Source: an uncultured Amylibacter sp.
Lineage (GTDB): Bacteria > Pseudomonadota > Alphaproteobacteria > Rhodobacterales > Rhodobacteraceae
Direction: 5' to 3'
Assembly: GCA_959347425.1 (NCBI GenBank)
Contig: OY365742.1
Span: forward strand, 1-22,151
Length of the DNA: 22,151 bases
This document shows positions 8,270 to 15,808 of this stretch, piece after piece. How positions within the stretch are numbered: position 1 is the stretch's first letter; every line of letters starts with the position of its first letter. Both the position numbers and the translations under genes were made by a program. The notes below the pieces were generated by a model. The model was not told where the DNA came from, did no database searches, and worked only from the letters and a program-made list of their open reading frames with translations.

Positions 8270-8803
8270 ATGATATGTTTTTCACGCACAAACACGGTTT
8301 TAATGGTGGTGGTCTTGGCGTTCTTGGCTTTTGTTTTGCTGGGATGCACGGCATCTGGCAATGTTCCTGCGCATCCGATACCCTCTAACCAAGAGGTTTT
8401 GCGCAATAACACCAATTCGCCGTTTAATAATGACGATCCTGGCGAGCGTAGAACCGCGGAGGTCGGGCGTGTCCAAGATATTTTCACCGATAACAAAGCT
8501 GGGGATAGCGTTCATGTCAATCGTTATATATGGGCGGCGGCCTTGGATGTGTTAGAGTTCTTGCCGTTGGAATCGGCTGATCCTTTTACTGGGCTTGTCA
8601 TAACGGAATGGGGCAATCCGCCTGGGTCTGCCGATAAATACCGTGCGAATATCCATGTGATTGGACCAGAATTGGATGCGGGCAATTTGCGTGTGTCTAT
8701 TTATGATGAATCGGGGCTGGTGGGCGAGGATACGACTCGCCAGATAGAGGATGCTATCCTAACGCGGGCGCGACAGTTGCGGATTGGGCAAGCGGGGAAG
8801 TAG
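8270..8803 (+). CDS. DUF3576-family outer-membrane-type lipoprotein
   Basis: A 177-residue lipoprotein with a signal peptide of type II (MICFSRTNTV, hydrophobic core, lipobox LLGC with acylated Cys26). The mature part carries the DUF3576 signature: VNRYIWAAALDVLEFLPL, SADPFTGLVITEWG, then NIHVIGPELDAGNLRVSIYD and a C-terminal DAILTRARQLRI helix. The family is restricted to alphaproteobacteria and its function is unknown; it is often found near leuS and lptE, which hints at envelope assembly, but neither is next to it here. AAAGG lies about 10 nt before the ATG. The stop codon TAG is the first triplet of a heptad repeat array. It is divergent from the porin gene and probably transcribed alone. 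Confidence 0.87.
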   Translation: MICFSRTNTVLMVVVLAFLAFVLLGCTASGNVPAHPIPSNQEVLRNNTNSPFNNDDPGERRTAEVGRVQDIFTDNKAGDSVHVNRYIWAAALDVLEFLPLESADPFTGLVITEWGNPPGSADKYRANIHVIGPELDAGNLRVSIYDESGLVGEDTTRQIEDAILTRARQLRIGQAGK

Positions 8804-8835
8804 TGATTAGTGATTAACGATGAATGATTAACAAT
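8801..8835 (+). repeat. Heptad repeat array at the DUF3576 stop codon
   Basis: Five consecutive 7-mers: TAGTGAT, TAGTGAT, TAACGAT, GAATGAT, TAACAAT. The first triplet of the first unit is the TAG stop codon of the DUF3576 gene. Confidence 0.85.
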
Positions 8836-8863
8836 TGGTTATTCTCATTATCCGTTATCTAAA

Positions 8864-9047
8864 ATAACTAGGGTTCGTTATTTTTAGGTATTTAATAGCT
8901 AGGTGTTGGTTATTTTAGGAAAGACCTTGCCAAACATACCCCCATTAATCGTTAATAACTAGGGTGAGTTATTTTTAGTTATTTAAATAATCAGGTGTTT
9001 GTTATTCTAGGAAAGAATTTGCCAAACATAACCCCATTAATCGTTAA
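8864..9047. repeat. Imperfect tandem duplication of about 91 bp
   Basis: Copy 1 (8864-8954) and copy 2 (8955-9047) both begin ATAACTAGGGT and end CCCCATTAATCGTTA. They share a TTATTTTTAG block, a CTAGGAAAGA or TTAGGAAAGA block, and TTGCCAAACATA. They differ by scattered substitutions and small indels, at roughly 80% identity by eye. No reading frame is kept. Each copy ends in heptad units read on the minus strand. Confidence 0.8.
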
Positions 9048-9067
9048 TCGTTAATAGTTAATCGTTA
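9033..9067 (-). repeat. Heptad repeat array at the gshA stop codon
   Basis: On the minus strand: TAACGAT, TAACTAT, TAACGAT, TAACGAT, TAATGGG. The TAA of the first unit (9065-9067) is the stop codon of gshA, the same phase as at the DUF3576 and uvrC stop codons. Confidence 0.85.
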
Positions 9068-10435
9068 ATAACTGTATTCTGCGTAAATCCGCGATAAATC
9101 CCCATTCCACGCGCCGTGGTACTTTGCCAACAGCTCATCTGCTGGGGTCTGCCCGCTTTCCACACTTTCGCACAACGCATCCAGAAAATGCGTTTCATCG
9201 GCAATCAAACCGCCCGCACCAGCTCGCGCTCGCGCTCGCAATCCGTCCGTAGCCACCCGCAAACACTCCCGCGCCACGGCATGCAAATCCACCCCGCCAA
9301 ACCGCCCAGCCAGCCCGTCGACCGAGGCCGCAACCCGCAGCCCATCGCGGGTTTCTTCATCCCAATCCTTGCACAAATCCCACGCCGCATCCAGCGCAGT
9401 GCCATCATAAAGCAACCCCACCCAAAACGCGGGCAAAGCACAAATCCGCCGCCATTCGCCACCATCCGCTCCACGCATTTCCATAAATTGCTTAATCCTC
9501 GCCTCTGGAAAAATTGTCGTTAAATGGTCGGCCCAATCGGATAACAAAGGCTTTTCCCCGGGCAGAGCAGGCAACCGCCCTGCCAGAAAATCACGGAACG
9601 ATTGCCCCAGAGCATCAATGTATTTCCCATCCCGATAAACAAAATACATCGGCACATCCAACGCGTAATCCACGTACCTCTCAAACCCCATGCCGTCTTC
9701 GAACGCAAAGGGCAACATTCCCGTGCGGGCATTATCCAAATCGCGCCAAATCCGCGAACGCCATGATTTATGACCGTTTGTCGTGTTTTCAAAAAACGGA
9801 GAGTTAGCAAACAGAGCCGTCGCCACAGGTTGCAAAGCCAGCCCGACTCGCAGTTTTTTCACCATATCGGGTTCGCTAGCGAAATCCAGATTGACTTGGA
9901 TTGTGCAGGTGCGATACATCATTTGCGTGCCGAGCGTGCCGACTCGCCCCATATAATCGGTCATGAGACGATAGCGCCCTTTTGGCATCATCGGCACATC
10001 CGCGCCAAGCCATTGCGGGGATGCGCCCAGCCCGATATAACCCGCGCCGATTTTATCGGCTATTTCACGGACTTGGTGTAGGTGGATATTAACTTCATCA
10101 CAGGTTTCATGCAGGGTTGCCAAGGGTGCGCCCGATAATTCCAACTGCCCGCCTGGTTCCAAGCTGACATTCGCGCCGTTTTTGGTGAGCCCAATGAGGT
10201 GGGAGTCTTCATAAACAGGTTGCCAATCGAATCGTTTTTGCAAGCCTTCCAGCATGGCTTTTATGGAACATGCGCCTTTGTATGGCAGGGGGAGGAAGGT
10301 GTCCTTATGATAGCCGAACTTTTCGTGTTCTGTGCCGATGCGCCAATCTGCTGGCGGTTTGCATCCGTCTGATAGATAGCTGATAAGGTCGGTTTTGGTT
10401 TCAATAAGGCCGCCGCCTGTTTGGGGGATGGACAT
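9065..10435 (-). CDS. gshA: Glutamate-cysteine ligase, plant/alphaproteobacterial type (GCS2 family)
   Basis: A 456-residue enzyme joining glutamate and cysteine with ATP, the first step of glutathione synthesis in the cytoplasm. Family blocks are RIGTEHEKFGY (ATP/metal site), SLEPGGQLELSGAP, GRYRLMTDYMGRVGTLGTQM, MYRTCTIQVNLDF and ALFANSPFFENTTNGHKSWR, which place it in the class found in plants and alphaproteobacteria rather than the E. coli class. The length fits. Its neighbour on the same strand is rsmE, a common arrangement in this group, but here about 590 bp of repeat-rich DNA separate them. The start ATG has only a weak AAGAAAG ribosome site, and a 7-bp inverted repeat lies 24 nt upstream. 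The stop codon is the first triplet of a heptad repeat. Confidence 0.95.
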   Translation of the reverse strand: MSIPQTGGGLIETKTDLISYLSDGCKPPADWRIGTEHEKFGYHKDTFLPLPYKGACSIKAMLEGLQKRFDWQPVYEDSHLIGLTKNGANVSLEPGGQLELSGAPLATLHETCDEVNIHLHQVREIADKIGAGYIGLGASPQWLGADVPMMPKGRYRLMTDYMGRVGTLGTQMMYRTCTIQVNLDFASEPDMVKKLRVGLALQPVATALFANSPFFENTTNGHKSWRSRIWRDLDNARTGMLPFAFEDGMGFERYVDYALDVPMYFVYRDGKYIDALGQSFRDFLAGRLPALPGEKPLLSDWADHLTTIFPEARIKQFMEMRGADGGEWRRICALPAFWVGLLYDGTALDAAWDLCKDWDEETRDGLRVAASVDGLAGRFGGVDLHAVARECLRVATDGLRARARAGAGGLIADETHFLDALCESVESGQTPADELLAKYHGAWNGDLSRIYAEYSY

Positions 10436-10458
10436 TGGTGGGCTTTCTTTTGTGTGTT

Positions 10459-10481
10459 CTTGTAAGAGAGTGTTTTACAAG
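10459..10481. promoter_or_regulatory. Inverted repeat in the gshA leader
   Basis: CTTGTAA (10459-10465) and TTACAAG (10475-10481) form a perfect 7-bp inverted repeat around a 9-nt spacer. It begins 24 bp before the gshA start codon. It could be a dimeric regulator site or an RNA hairpin near the ribosome site. Confidence 0.35.
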
Positions 10482-10509
10482 AGATTGCGGGGGATTTCCA
10501 GAGAGATTG

Positions 10510-10544
10510 CAACGATTAATGATTAACGATTAACGATTAATGAT
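10510..10544 (+). repeat. Heptad repeat array upstream of gshA
   Basis: CAACGAT, TAATGAT, TAACGAT, TAACGAT, TAATGAT in exact 7-bp register, followed by TTTGCCACTT at 10547-10556, the same word that follows the array near pgsA. Confidence 0.8.
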
Positions 10545-10607
10545 TCTTTGCCACTTCCTGACTGGTCGGCATTGCGTAGCAATGACGAAGACCCGCAAGG
10601 GCTAAAT

Positions 10608-10628
10608 TAGCGATTAACGGTTAATGGC
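10608..10628 (+). repeat. Short heptad group
   Basis: TAGCGAT, TAACGGT, TAATGGC, a degenerate three-unit member of the heptad family, 63 bp after the previous array. Confidence 0.55.
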
Positions 10629-10689
10629 GAGAGGTGAATGGTTTTTTGCTTTCGCCCTCACTTCGGGGCAAGCCCCTGCGTTCGGGCTT

Positions 10690-10733
10690 CCCGCCCGCCC
10701 ACCCCTCTGCGAGGCTTGGGCGGACGGGTTTTT
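10690..10733 (+). terminator. Terminator-like GC-rich hairpin with T tract, plus strand
   Basis: A 12-position stem (10690-10701 with 10717-10728, one C-A mismatch) is followed directly by TTTTT at 10729-10733. It has the form of an intrinsic terminator for plus-strand transcription, but no plus-strand gene lies upstream since the DUF3576 gene nearly 1.9 kb away. It may end a small RNA, or be part of a dispersed intergenic repeat. Confidence 0.4.
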
Positions 10734-10888
10734 ATGGCTAAAGCCTGTCTTTATATCTAGGCACAGCCTAAATAAATTTAGAGCAAACCCATCACCACTT
10801 CCCAAGTATTCTTTGCAAATCATCCAATCTATCGTCTTGTATATCCAGCTAATAGATTTATAGAATCATTATCATCTTGCAACCAAAG

Positions 10889-10976
10889 GGCTTTTGTGTA
10901 TGGGCTTTTTCATGTTTTTATTTTGGTCGGGCAGGTTCAACTGCCCTTATGAAAAAGCTCTATATGCACAAAAGCC
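10889..10976. repeat. Large imperfect palindrome with a nested hairpin
   Basis: The left arm GGCTTTTGTGTATGGGC plus TTTTTCAT (10889-10913) is complementary to the right arm 10949-10976, which ends in CACAAAAGCC, with a few mismatches and small bulges. Inside, GGGCAG (10929-10934) pairs perfectly with CTGCCC (10941-10946) around GTTCAA. The whole 88-nt unit would fold into one long stem with a hairpin at the tip on either strand. It lacks a T tract, so it is not an ordinary terminator. Confidence 0.65.
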
Positions 10977-11014
10977 ACGCCCTCTGAAAACGAGTCGGTG
11001 CAATCATGTCATTC

Positions 11015-11042
11015 ATCGTTAATCGTTAATCGTTAATCGTTA
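11015..11042 (-). repeat. Heptad repeat array overlapping the 3' end of rsmE
   Basis: On the minus strand: three exact TAACGAT units (11042-11022) then GAATGAC (11021-11015). The first two units are translated as the tail of RsmE; the TAA of the third is its stop codon. Confidence 0.85.
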
Positions 11043-11769
11043 GCAAAGCCATCGCCGCCACAGCCGCCGTATCGGCGCGGAGGATTCGCGGACCTAAACC
11101 CACCCGATAAACGCTTGGGTGCGCCGATAACATATCCTTTTCGCCAGCAGAAAACCCGCCCTCTGGTCCAATTAATATCGCCCACTTGCCCGCGAGCGAC
11201 CCACCAGCCGAATCACGGGATAACCCCGCCCAACCACTCGCGGTTTCATCCGCCATTCGCTCATCACAAAACAAAATCCGTCGCTCTGTATCCCAGCCCG
11301 CTAACACCTCCGACAGACGCGCCAAATCATCCACAACGGACAGGGTCGTCCCGCCACATTGCTCTGCCGCTTCCACCACATGGGCGACCAATCGCGCCCG
11401 AGCTATCCGCGCCGTTTGGCTATAATCCGTGGTAATCGGGCAAATCCTTGCCATCCCCATCTCAGCGGCTTTTTCCACAATAAAATCAGTCCGCGCCTTT
11501 TTAATCGGGGCAAATAACAGCCACACATCGGCCACTTCCCCCTGCGGGGCGGTTTGCACCTCACAAACCAACTCCCCATTTTTCCGCCCCAACACCGCAA
11601 TCCGCGCTTGCCATTGCCCGTCCATACCATTAAACACAGACAGGCAATCGCCCGCCCCCATCCGCATCACATTACCCAAATAATGGCTGTGAGCGGGCGA
11701 CAAGGGCAAGCGCAAACCCGCCCCCATCGGGGCATCAATATAAAGACGGATTTTGGGTGAGTCTGCCAT
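11026..11769 (-). CDS. rsmE: 16S rRNA (uracil-1498 N3)-methyltransferase
   Basis: A 247-residue SPOUT-class methyltransferase that modifies U1498 of 16S rRNA in the 30S subunit using S-adenosylmethionine. Residues 1 to about 75 form the PUA-like RNA-binding part (SHYLGNVMRMGAGD, VFNGMDGQW). The catalytic knot domain contains KKARTDFIVEKAAEMGMARI, ILIGPEGGFS (GPEGG at 201-205) and GLGPRILRADTAAVAA (225-239), the three signature motifs. The start ATG lies 30 bp from that of divergent ubiA, so the two must share a very compact promoter region. The last residues (LTIND) are written by heptad repeats and are not expected in the family, which usually ends soon after the RILRADTA helix. The enzyme should still work. 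Confidence 0.95.
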   Translation of the reverse strand: MADSPKIRLYIDAPMGAGLRLPLSPAHSHYLGNVMRMGAGDCLSVFNGMDGQWQARIAVLGRKNGELVCEVQTAPQGEVADVWLLFAPIKKARTDFIVEKAAEMGMARICPITTDYSQTARIARARLVAHVVEAAEQCGGTTLSVVDDLARLSEVLAGWDTERRILFCDERMADETASGWAGLSRDSAGGSLAGKWAILIGPEGGFSAGEKDMLSAHPSVYRVGLGPRILRADTAAVAAMALLTIND

Positions 11770-11799
11770 AACGCGCAGTCTAGGATAAATTGGAAAAAC

Positions 11800-12819
11800 A
11801 TGCGAGCCAAATTAAAGAAAAACACGCGAAATAGTCGGCAAAATACACAAGATGATATTCGGGTTTTTGACGCACCCGCACAAAACTGGGTTGATCGGTT
11901 CTGCCCTGTGGCACTCCGCCCTTATCTGCGTCTATCACGATTAGACCGCCCGATTGGCGCGTGGTTGCTGTTTATTCCTTGTTTATGGGGGGTGTTGGCG
12001 GCCAGTTTTACCTCCCCCAATATCGGTAAAACGGCTTGGATTATTACCGCCTGCGCCATTGGGTCAATTTTAATGCGTGGGGCGGGGTGTACTTGGAACG
12101 ACATCACGGATAGGCAGTTTGATGGGCAAGTCAAACGCACCGCGACTCGCCCGCTTCCTGCCGGGCAAATCACCCCGCGAGCCGCGTTTATTTGGATGGT
12201 TGCGCAAACCGCGCTGGCTGGGATGATTTTGCTTACATTTAACTGGTTTGCCGTGGTGATAGGGGTTGCGTCTTTGCTGCCCGTTTTAATATATCCCTTT
12301 GCCAAACGATGGACTTGGTGGCCGCAAGTCTTTCTGGGTGTGGCGTTTAACTGGGGGATTTTGCTGGCTTGGGCGGCGCAGGCTGGGGCTCTGTCTGTTT
12401 CTGCCTTTATTTTATATCTATCGGCGATTTTCTGGACGTTATTTTATGACACGATTTATGCGTTTCAGGATACCGAAGATGATGCATTACTGGGCATTAA
12501 ATCAACCGCACGATTATTCGGCACCCGCGCCAAACCAATGCTTTGCCTGTTTGCCCTTGCCAGCACCGCGTTGCTCAGCATCGCGTTGTTTTTACTGCCA
12601 ATCGGCGTAACCCCGCACCTCGCCCTTTACGGCGGAATCGCAGGTTTCGCCACACATTTATCATGGCAACTTTACACATTAGACATCCGCACCCCCGCCC
12701 TTTGCCTAAATTTATTCAAAAAAAACCGCACGGCGGGGCTGATAGTCGTTTTTGCCCTTTTATTATCGCTGGCTTTGCAATATATCGGGGGGGAGTTCGC
12801 TCGCCCCTTTACCCCATAG
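11800..12819 (+). CDS. ubiA: 4-hydroxybenzoate polyprenyltransferase
   Basis: A 339-residue integral membrane prenyltransferase that attaches the polyprenyl tail to 4-hydroxybenzoate in ubiquinone synthesis. Both aspartate-rich motifs that bind Mg-diphosphate are present: NDITDRQFD (N100, D101, D104, D108) and YDTIYAFQDTEDD near residues 215-228. Between and after them are about eight hydrophobic segments. The block YLRLSRLDRPIGAWLL (from about 42) is the usual N-terminal family signature, so the first 25 or so residues are a basic extension; no better downstream ATG is seen, and GGAAAAAC precedes the chosen start. It is divergent from rsmE, an arrangement common in alphaproteobacteria, and the OmpA-family gene begins 10 nt after its stop, which suggests one transcript. 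Confidence 0.94.
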   Translation: MRAKLKKNTRNSRQNTQDDIRVFDAPAQNWVDRFCPVALRPYLRLSRLDRPIGAWLLFIPCLWGVLAASFTSPNIGKTAWIITACAIGSILMRGAGCTWNDITDRQFDGQVKRTATRPLPAGQITPRAAFIWMVAQTALAGMILLTFNWFAVVIGVASLLPVLIYPFAKRWTWWPQVFLGVAFNWGILLAWAAQAGALSVSAFILYLSAIFWTLFYDTIYAFQDTEDDALLGIKSTARLFGTRAKPMLCLFALASTALLSIALFLLPIGVTPHLALYGGIAGFATHLSWQLYTLDIRTPALCLNLFKKNRTAGLIVVFALLLSLALQYIGGEFARPFTP

Positions 12820-12829
12820 GTTTGGCGCA

Positions 12830-14778
12830 ATGTATCGTTTTGTTTTTTTGCTTATTTTTTGCTGTTCGTCGGTTGTCGCCTATTTTGGCGTGGCGCTTGG
12901 CGTGGGCTGGTTTGAGAGCCAAACCGAAGCCCAAATATCCTCGGTTCTGGTGGCGCAAAATGTCGACTGGATGGAGGTAGAGGCAGACGGCATGTCGGTA
13001 AAACTCAGCGGATTTGCCCTGATGAAGGTTCGCATTTGCATGTGTTAGAGGCGATTAGCGGTATTATCAGCACTTCCCGCCTATCCGATACCATTGAAAT
13101 TGACCGCAATAAAAGGGTTGCCCCACCGCAATTCAGCCTTGAAATCCTGCGTAATGATGATGAGATTTCCCTGATTGGGCTGGTGCCGAAATCGGCTGGT
13201 CGCCAAGGTATTTTGGATTTGGTGGATGACCTTAGCAAAGGGCAGAAAATCGCCGATATGCTGGAAACCGCCGATTACCCCGTCAGTGAAAAGTGGAGCG
13301 TTGCTTTGACTCTGGGTGGGGAAATCCTGCACCGTTTGCCCCGTTCCAAAATATCCGTGACGGCGGATAAAATCATCGTGTCCGCGATAGCCGATTCTCT
13401 GGAAGAAAAACGTGCGGTTACGGAGTTCTTAAACCAAGAAAAAACCCGTGGGATTATGATTGAAACCCACATAACCTCGCCCCGCGAAGTCATTGCGCCC
13501 TTTGTGTTTCGCCTGAACCTTAGCGATGGTCGGGCGCAGTTGGATATTTGTTCTGCCGATAGTGAGACCGCGCAAATGCGTATTTTGCAAGGGTTAGAAA
13601 AGTTTGATATGATAACCCCGCCTGTTTGTGATGTTGGGCTGGGCGTGCCAACACCCGATTGGGCCGATGTCGTGCTATCCAGCCTTGATGCCTTGTATAA
13701 TATGGGCGCGGGGGTGGTGACTATGACCGATTTTAACATAAGATTCGTTGCGTCCAGCGATGTAGATGAAGGGCATTTTGAACGGGTTGTGGCGCGATTG
13801 CGCGATAGCTTGCCGCGTGTGTTTTCCCTCAATGCGGTTCTGCCCCCGCCTGTCGTTGTGGATGATGAAACGGGCGAATCGGATATCCCCGAATTCATCG
13901 CAACGATGAGCCCCGAAGGGCAAGCCCAATTACGCGGGCGGGTTGATTCGCCTCTGGCGCAAAACACCACGGATATTCTGGCACAATCCTTGTTTGGCAC
14001 GAAAAACGTCCATCAACAGGCGCGGGTGGATAATGATTTACCGCAAAACTGGTCGCGCCGTGTGATGGCCAGTTTGCTGGCTTTGGATATGCTACACAAC
14101 GGTATTGTCACTATGAACCCCAATCAAATAGAGGTCAAAGGCATGGGCAAAACCGCCACCAGTGCGGATGATGTTTTGCGGATTTTATCGCAGTATGTCA
14201 GCAACGCGAATGAATTGGTTATCTCCGTTGATTACGATGAAAAACTGGTGTTAAAAGAGGTGGTGGATATTGAACCCTTGGAATGTGCCGAGCAGATTGA
14301 CGCGATTTTGGCAGAGAAAAAGATTATTTTCAAACCCAGTTCGGCCGAATTGGGCGAAGACGGGCTGGCTATTGCGGGGTTAATTGCCGCAGTTTTGCGC
14401 ACCTGTCCCGATGTTTATTTTGAAATAGAGGGTCATACGGACAGCCAAGGGCGGGAGGAATTAAACCGCTCTATCAGTCAAAAACGCGCCGAAGCGGTTT
14501 TGTTTGCCTTGTTAAATGAGCGGATTGTGACAACGAATTTGCGGGCAAAGGGCTATGGCCCCGACCGCCCGATTGCCGATAATAAAACCGCGGCGGGGCG
14601 GGCGGCGAATCGGCGGATTGAATTTAGCCTGTTGTTGCAGGAAACTCTGAAACACGAAGAGGCAAAACTGGGGGAAGACCCCGCAATAAACGAGGAAATA
14701 CCAAGTGAAACAACCACTGAAATATCAGGTGAAACAACCGATGAAACACCCACACAAGCAATTCCAGAAGGAGAATAA
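12830..14778 (+). CDS. OmpA-family envelope protein with an apparent 1-nt frameshift
   Basis: A peptidoglycan-associated protein of about 649 residues if the shift is corrected. The true start is probably the ATG at 12830, 10 nt after ubiA: MYRFVFLLIFCCSSVVAYFG is a membrane anchor, then WMEVEADGMSVKLSGFA. At CCC (13017-13019) the frame breaks; adding one C gives LSGFAPDEGSHLHVLEAIS, which joins the long frame running to 14778. That frame alone could start at TTG 13036 but would lack the anchor. The middle contains BON-like segments. The C-terminal OmpA domain has IIFKPSSAEL, EGHTDSQGREELN and AANRRIEF, with the Asp and Arg that bind diaminopimelate. The last 40 residues are acidic and Glu/Thr-rich. 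OmpA-family genes beside ubiA are common in Rhodobacterales. The shift may be a sequencing error. Confidence 0.85.
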
Positions 14779-14780
14779 TA

Positions 14781-15080
14781 ATGGATAGAAATCAATTGAC
14801 CCTAGCCCTGACCATCGCCATTATGGTGGCGATGGGTTTGGGCTGGTTCTTACGCGAAATCTACGGGCGATTAAGCCAAAATAAGGACTATAAACCAACC
14901 GAAGTGGATGCCATGCAAGAGCAACTTTATGCCTTTGAATCCGCGCAAATTCAGGCGGAACAGGATATGGAAGAGTGTCGGACTTACGCGTTGCAAATGC
15001 TGTCCGAACGCGATGCGATATCGGATGAATTGGGGCGGGTGCGTCAGCAAATGGCGGATTTGAAAAACCAAAGGTCTTAG
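14781..15080 (+). CDS. Small membrane-anchored coiled-coil protein
   Basis: A 99-residue protein of unknown function. Residues 6-26 (LTLALTIAIMVAMGLGWFLRE) make a single membrane segment. The rest is charged and helical (AMQEQLYAFESAQIQAEQDM, SERDAISDELGRVRQQMADL) and probably forms a coiled coil. By the positive-inside rule the coiled coil should face the cytoplasm, as KR/R residues follow the segment. The ATG comes 2 nt after the OmpA-family stop, with a strong AGAAGGAG ribosome site, so it is tightly linked to that gene and may help assemble or position it. A small gene of this build after the OmpA gene seems to be conserved in Rhodobacterales, from memory and not checked. It ends convergently, 16 nt from the end of moaE. 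Confidence 0.75.
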   Translation: MDRNQLTLALTIAIMVAMGLGWFLREIYGRLSQNKDYKPTEVDAMQEQLYAFESAQIQAEQDMEECRTYALQMLSERDAISDELGRVRQQMADLKNQRS

Positions 15081-15096
15081 GGGTTTTTGCTCGGGT

Positions 15097-15553
15097 TTAA
15101 TCCCAATTTTTTAGGGCGGATTCATCCGCACGGGTTGCCTCAACCCACCGCGTTCCCTTGGCAAAATGTTCCTTTTTCCAAAACGGCGCACGGGTTTTCA
15201 AATAATCCATAAGGAAGGTCGCGGCATCAAACGCCTGTTTTCTATGGGCGGACAGCGTTGCCACCATCATAATCGGCTCGCCCACCGACAGTCGCCCATA
15301 CCGATGAATGATAAGGCAGGCGGGCAAGTCCCACCGCGTTATGGCTTGGGTTTCAAGGGTTTGCAGAGTTTTTCAAACACATCGCATTAAAACATTCCAA
15401 TTCCAACGCGATAAGCGGGTTTTCAGGGGTGTCATTGCGGACAAGCCCCGTGAAACTCGCCATCGCCCCGATGGGCGTATCAAAGGGCTGGTCTTGCAAA
15501 ATCCGCAGCTCTTCCCCGACATCAAACGCGTCCTTTTGCAACCTCACCACCAT
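15097..15553 (-). pseudogene. moaE: Molybdopterin synthase large subunit, frameshifted
   Basis: Two frames together make a complete MoaE. The first (15553 down to about 15374) gives VVRLQKDAFDVGEELRIL, the conserved GAMASFTGLVRND block and LIALELECFNAMCLK. The second (to 15097) gives LPACLIIHRYGRLSVGEPIM, TLSAHRKQAFDAATFLMDYL and KTRAPFWKKE with the catalytic lysines. They join if one A is removed from the five-A run (T tract at 15369-15373): the bridge then reads CLKTLQTLETQAITRWDLPA, the expected linker. MoaE transfers sulfur from MoaD to precursor Z to make molybdopterin. The usual LEHYPGM motif is replaced by LECFNAM, a departure from the family in its own right. The start follows the moaD stop by 3 nt. 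Either a homopolymer sequencing error or a recent inactivation explains the shift. Confidence 0.85.
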
Positions 15554-15556
15554 AAT

Positions 15557-15808
15557 TTATCCCCCCGTCATAGGTGGAAAAAACGCAACTTCATCCCCGT
15601 CATGCAGGGGATGGTCGCACTCCACCAATTCTTGATTTACCGCCGCCCGAATCGCCAAAGGCTCGCCAAAGGCGACTTTATACCGCGCCCCACGCCCCGT
15701 TAAATCAGCTATCAAATCACGCACGCACGCAGCATCACTCGTTATAGTTTCACTATCCACGCCAATCCGCTCGCGCACCCACGCGAAATACAAAACCGTT
15801 AGCTTCAT
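15557..15808 (-). CDS. moaD: Molybdopterin synthase sulfur-carrier subunit
   Basis: An 83-residue ubiquitin-fold protein. It starts MKLTVLYFAWVRERIGVDSE, the first beta hairpin and helix of MoaD, and ends HDGDEVAFFPPMTGG with the C-terminal Gly-Gly that is adenylated by MoeB and turned into the thiocarboxylate used by MoaE. Its ATG overlaps the pgsA stop by 4 nt and moaE follows 3 nt after its stop, so pgsA, moaD and moaE form one operon. The protein is intact, in contrast to moaE. Confidence 0.94.
   Translation of the reverse strand: MKLTVLYFAWVRERIGVDSETITSDAACVRDLIADLTGRGARYKVAFGEPLAIRAAVNQELVECDHPLHDGDEVAFFPPMTGG

Larger units (their letters stand above)
10436..11025. other. Repeat-rich intergenic region between gshA and rsmE
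   Basis: These 590 bp hold no believable gene. In order they contain: an inverted repeat in the gshA leader (10459-10481), a heptad array (10510-10544), a short perfect hairpin CATTGC-GTA-GCAATG (10570-10584), a second heptad group (10608-10628), a GC-rich terminator-like hairpin (10690-10733), about 150 bp of AT-rich DNA in which nothing is seen, a large imperfect palindrome (10889-10976), and the heptads that close rsmE. A plus-strand frame of 79 codons at 10624-10863 is rejected. Confidence 0.75.

Noticed and set aside
9033..9067. Heptad arrays as a CRISPR array
   Set aside because: The units are 7 bp with no spacers and no cas genes; this is simple tandem repetition.
10624..10863. Plus-strand frame of 79 codons in the gshA-rsmE gap
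   Set aside because: It runs across the GC hairpin and AT-rich DNA, has no family features or ribosome site, and its first half is a low-complexity translation of a repeat-like element.
13275..14000. Minus-strand open frame of 241 codons opposite the OmpA-family gene
   Set aside because: It is antisense to a recognised gene, has Ser/Thr/Arg-rich composition typical of shadow frames, and no ribosome site or homology is recognised.
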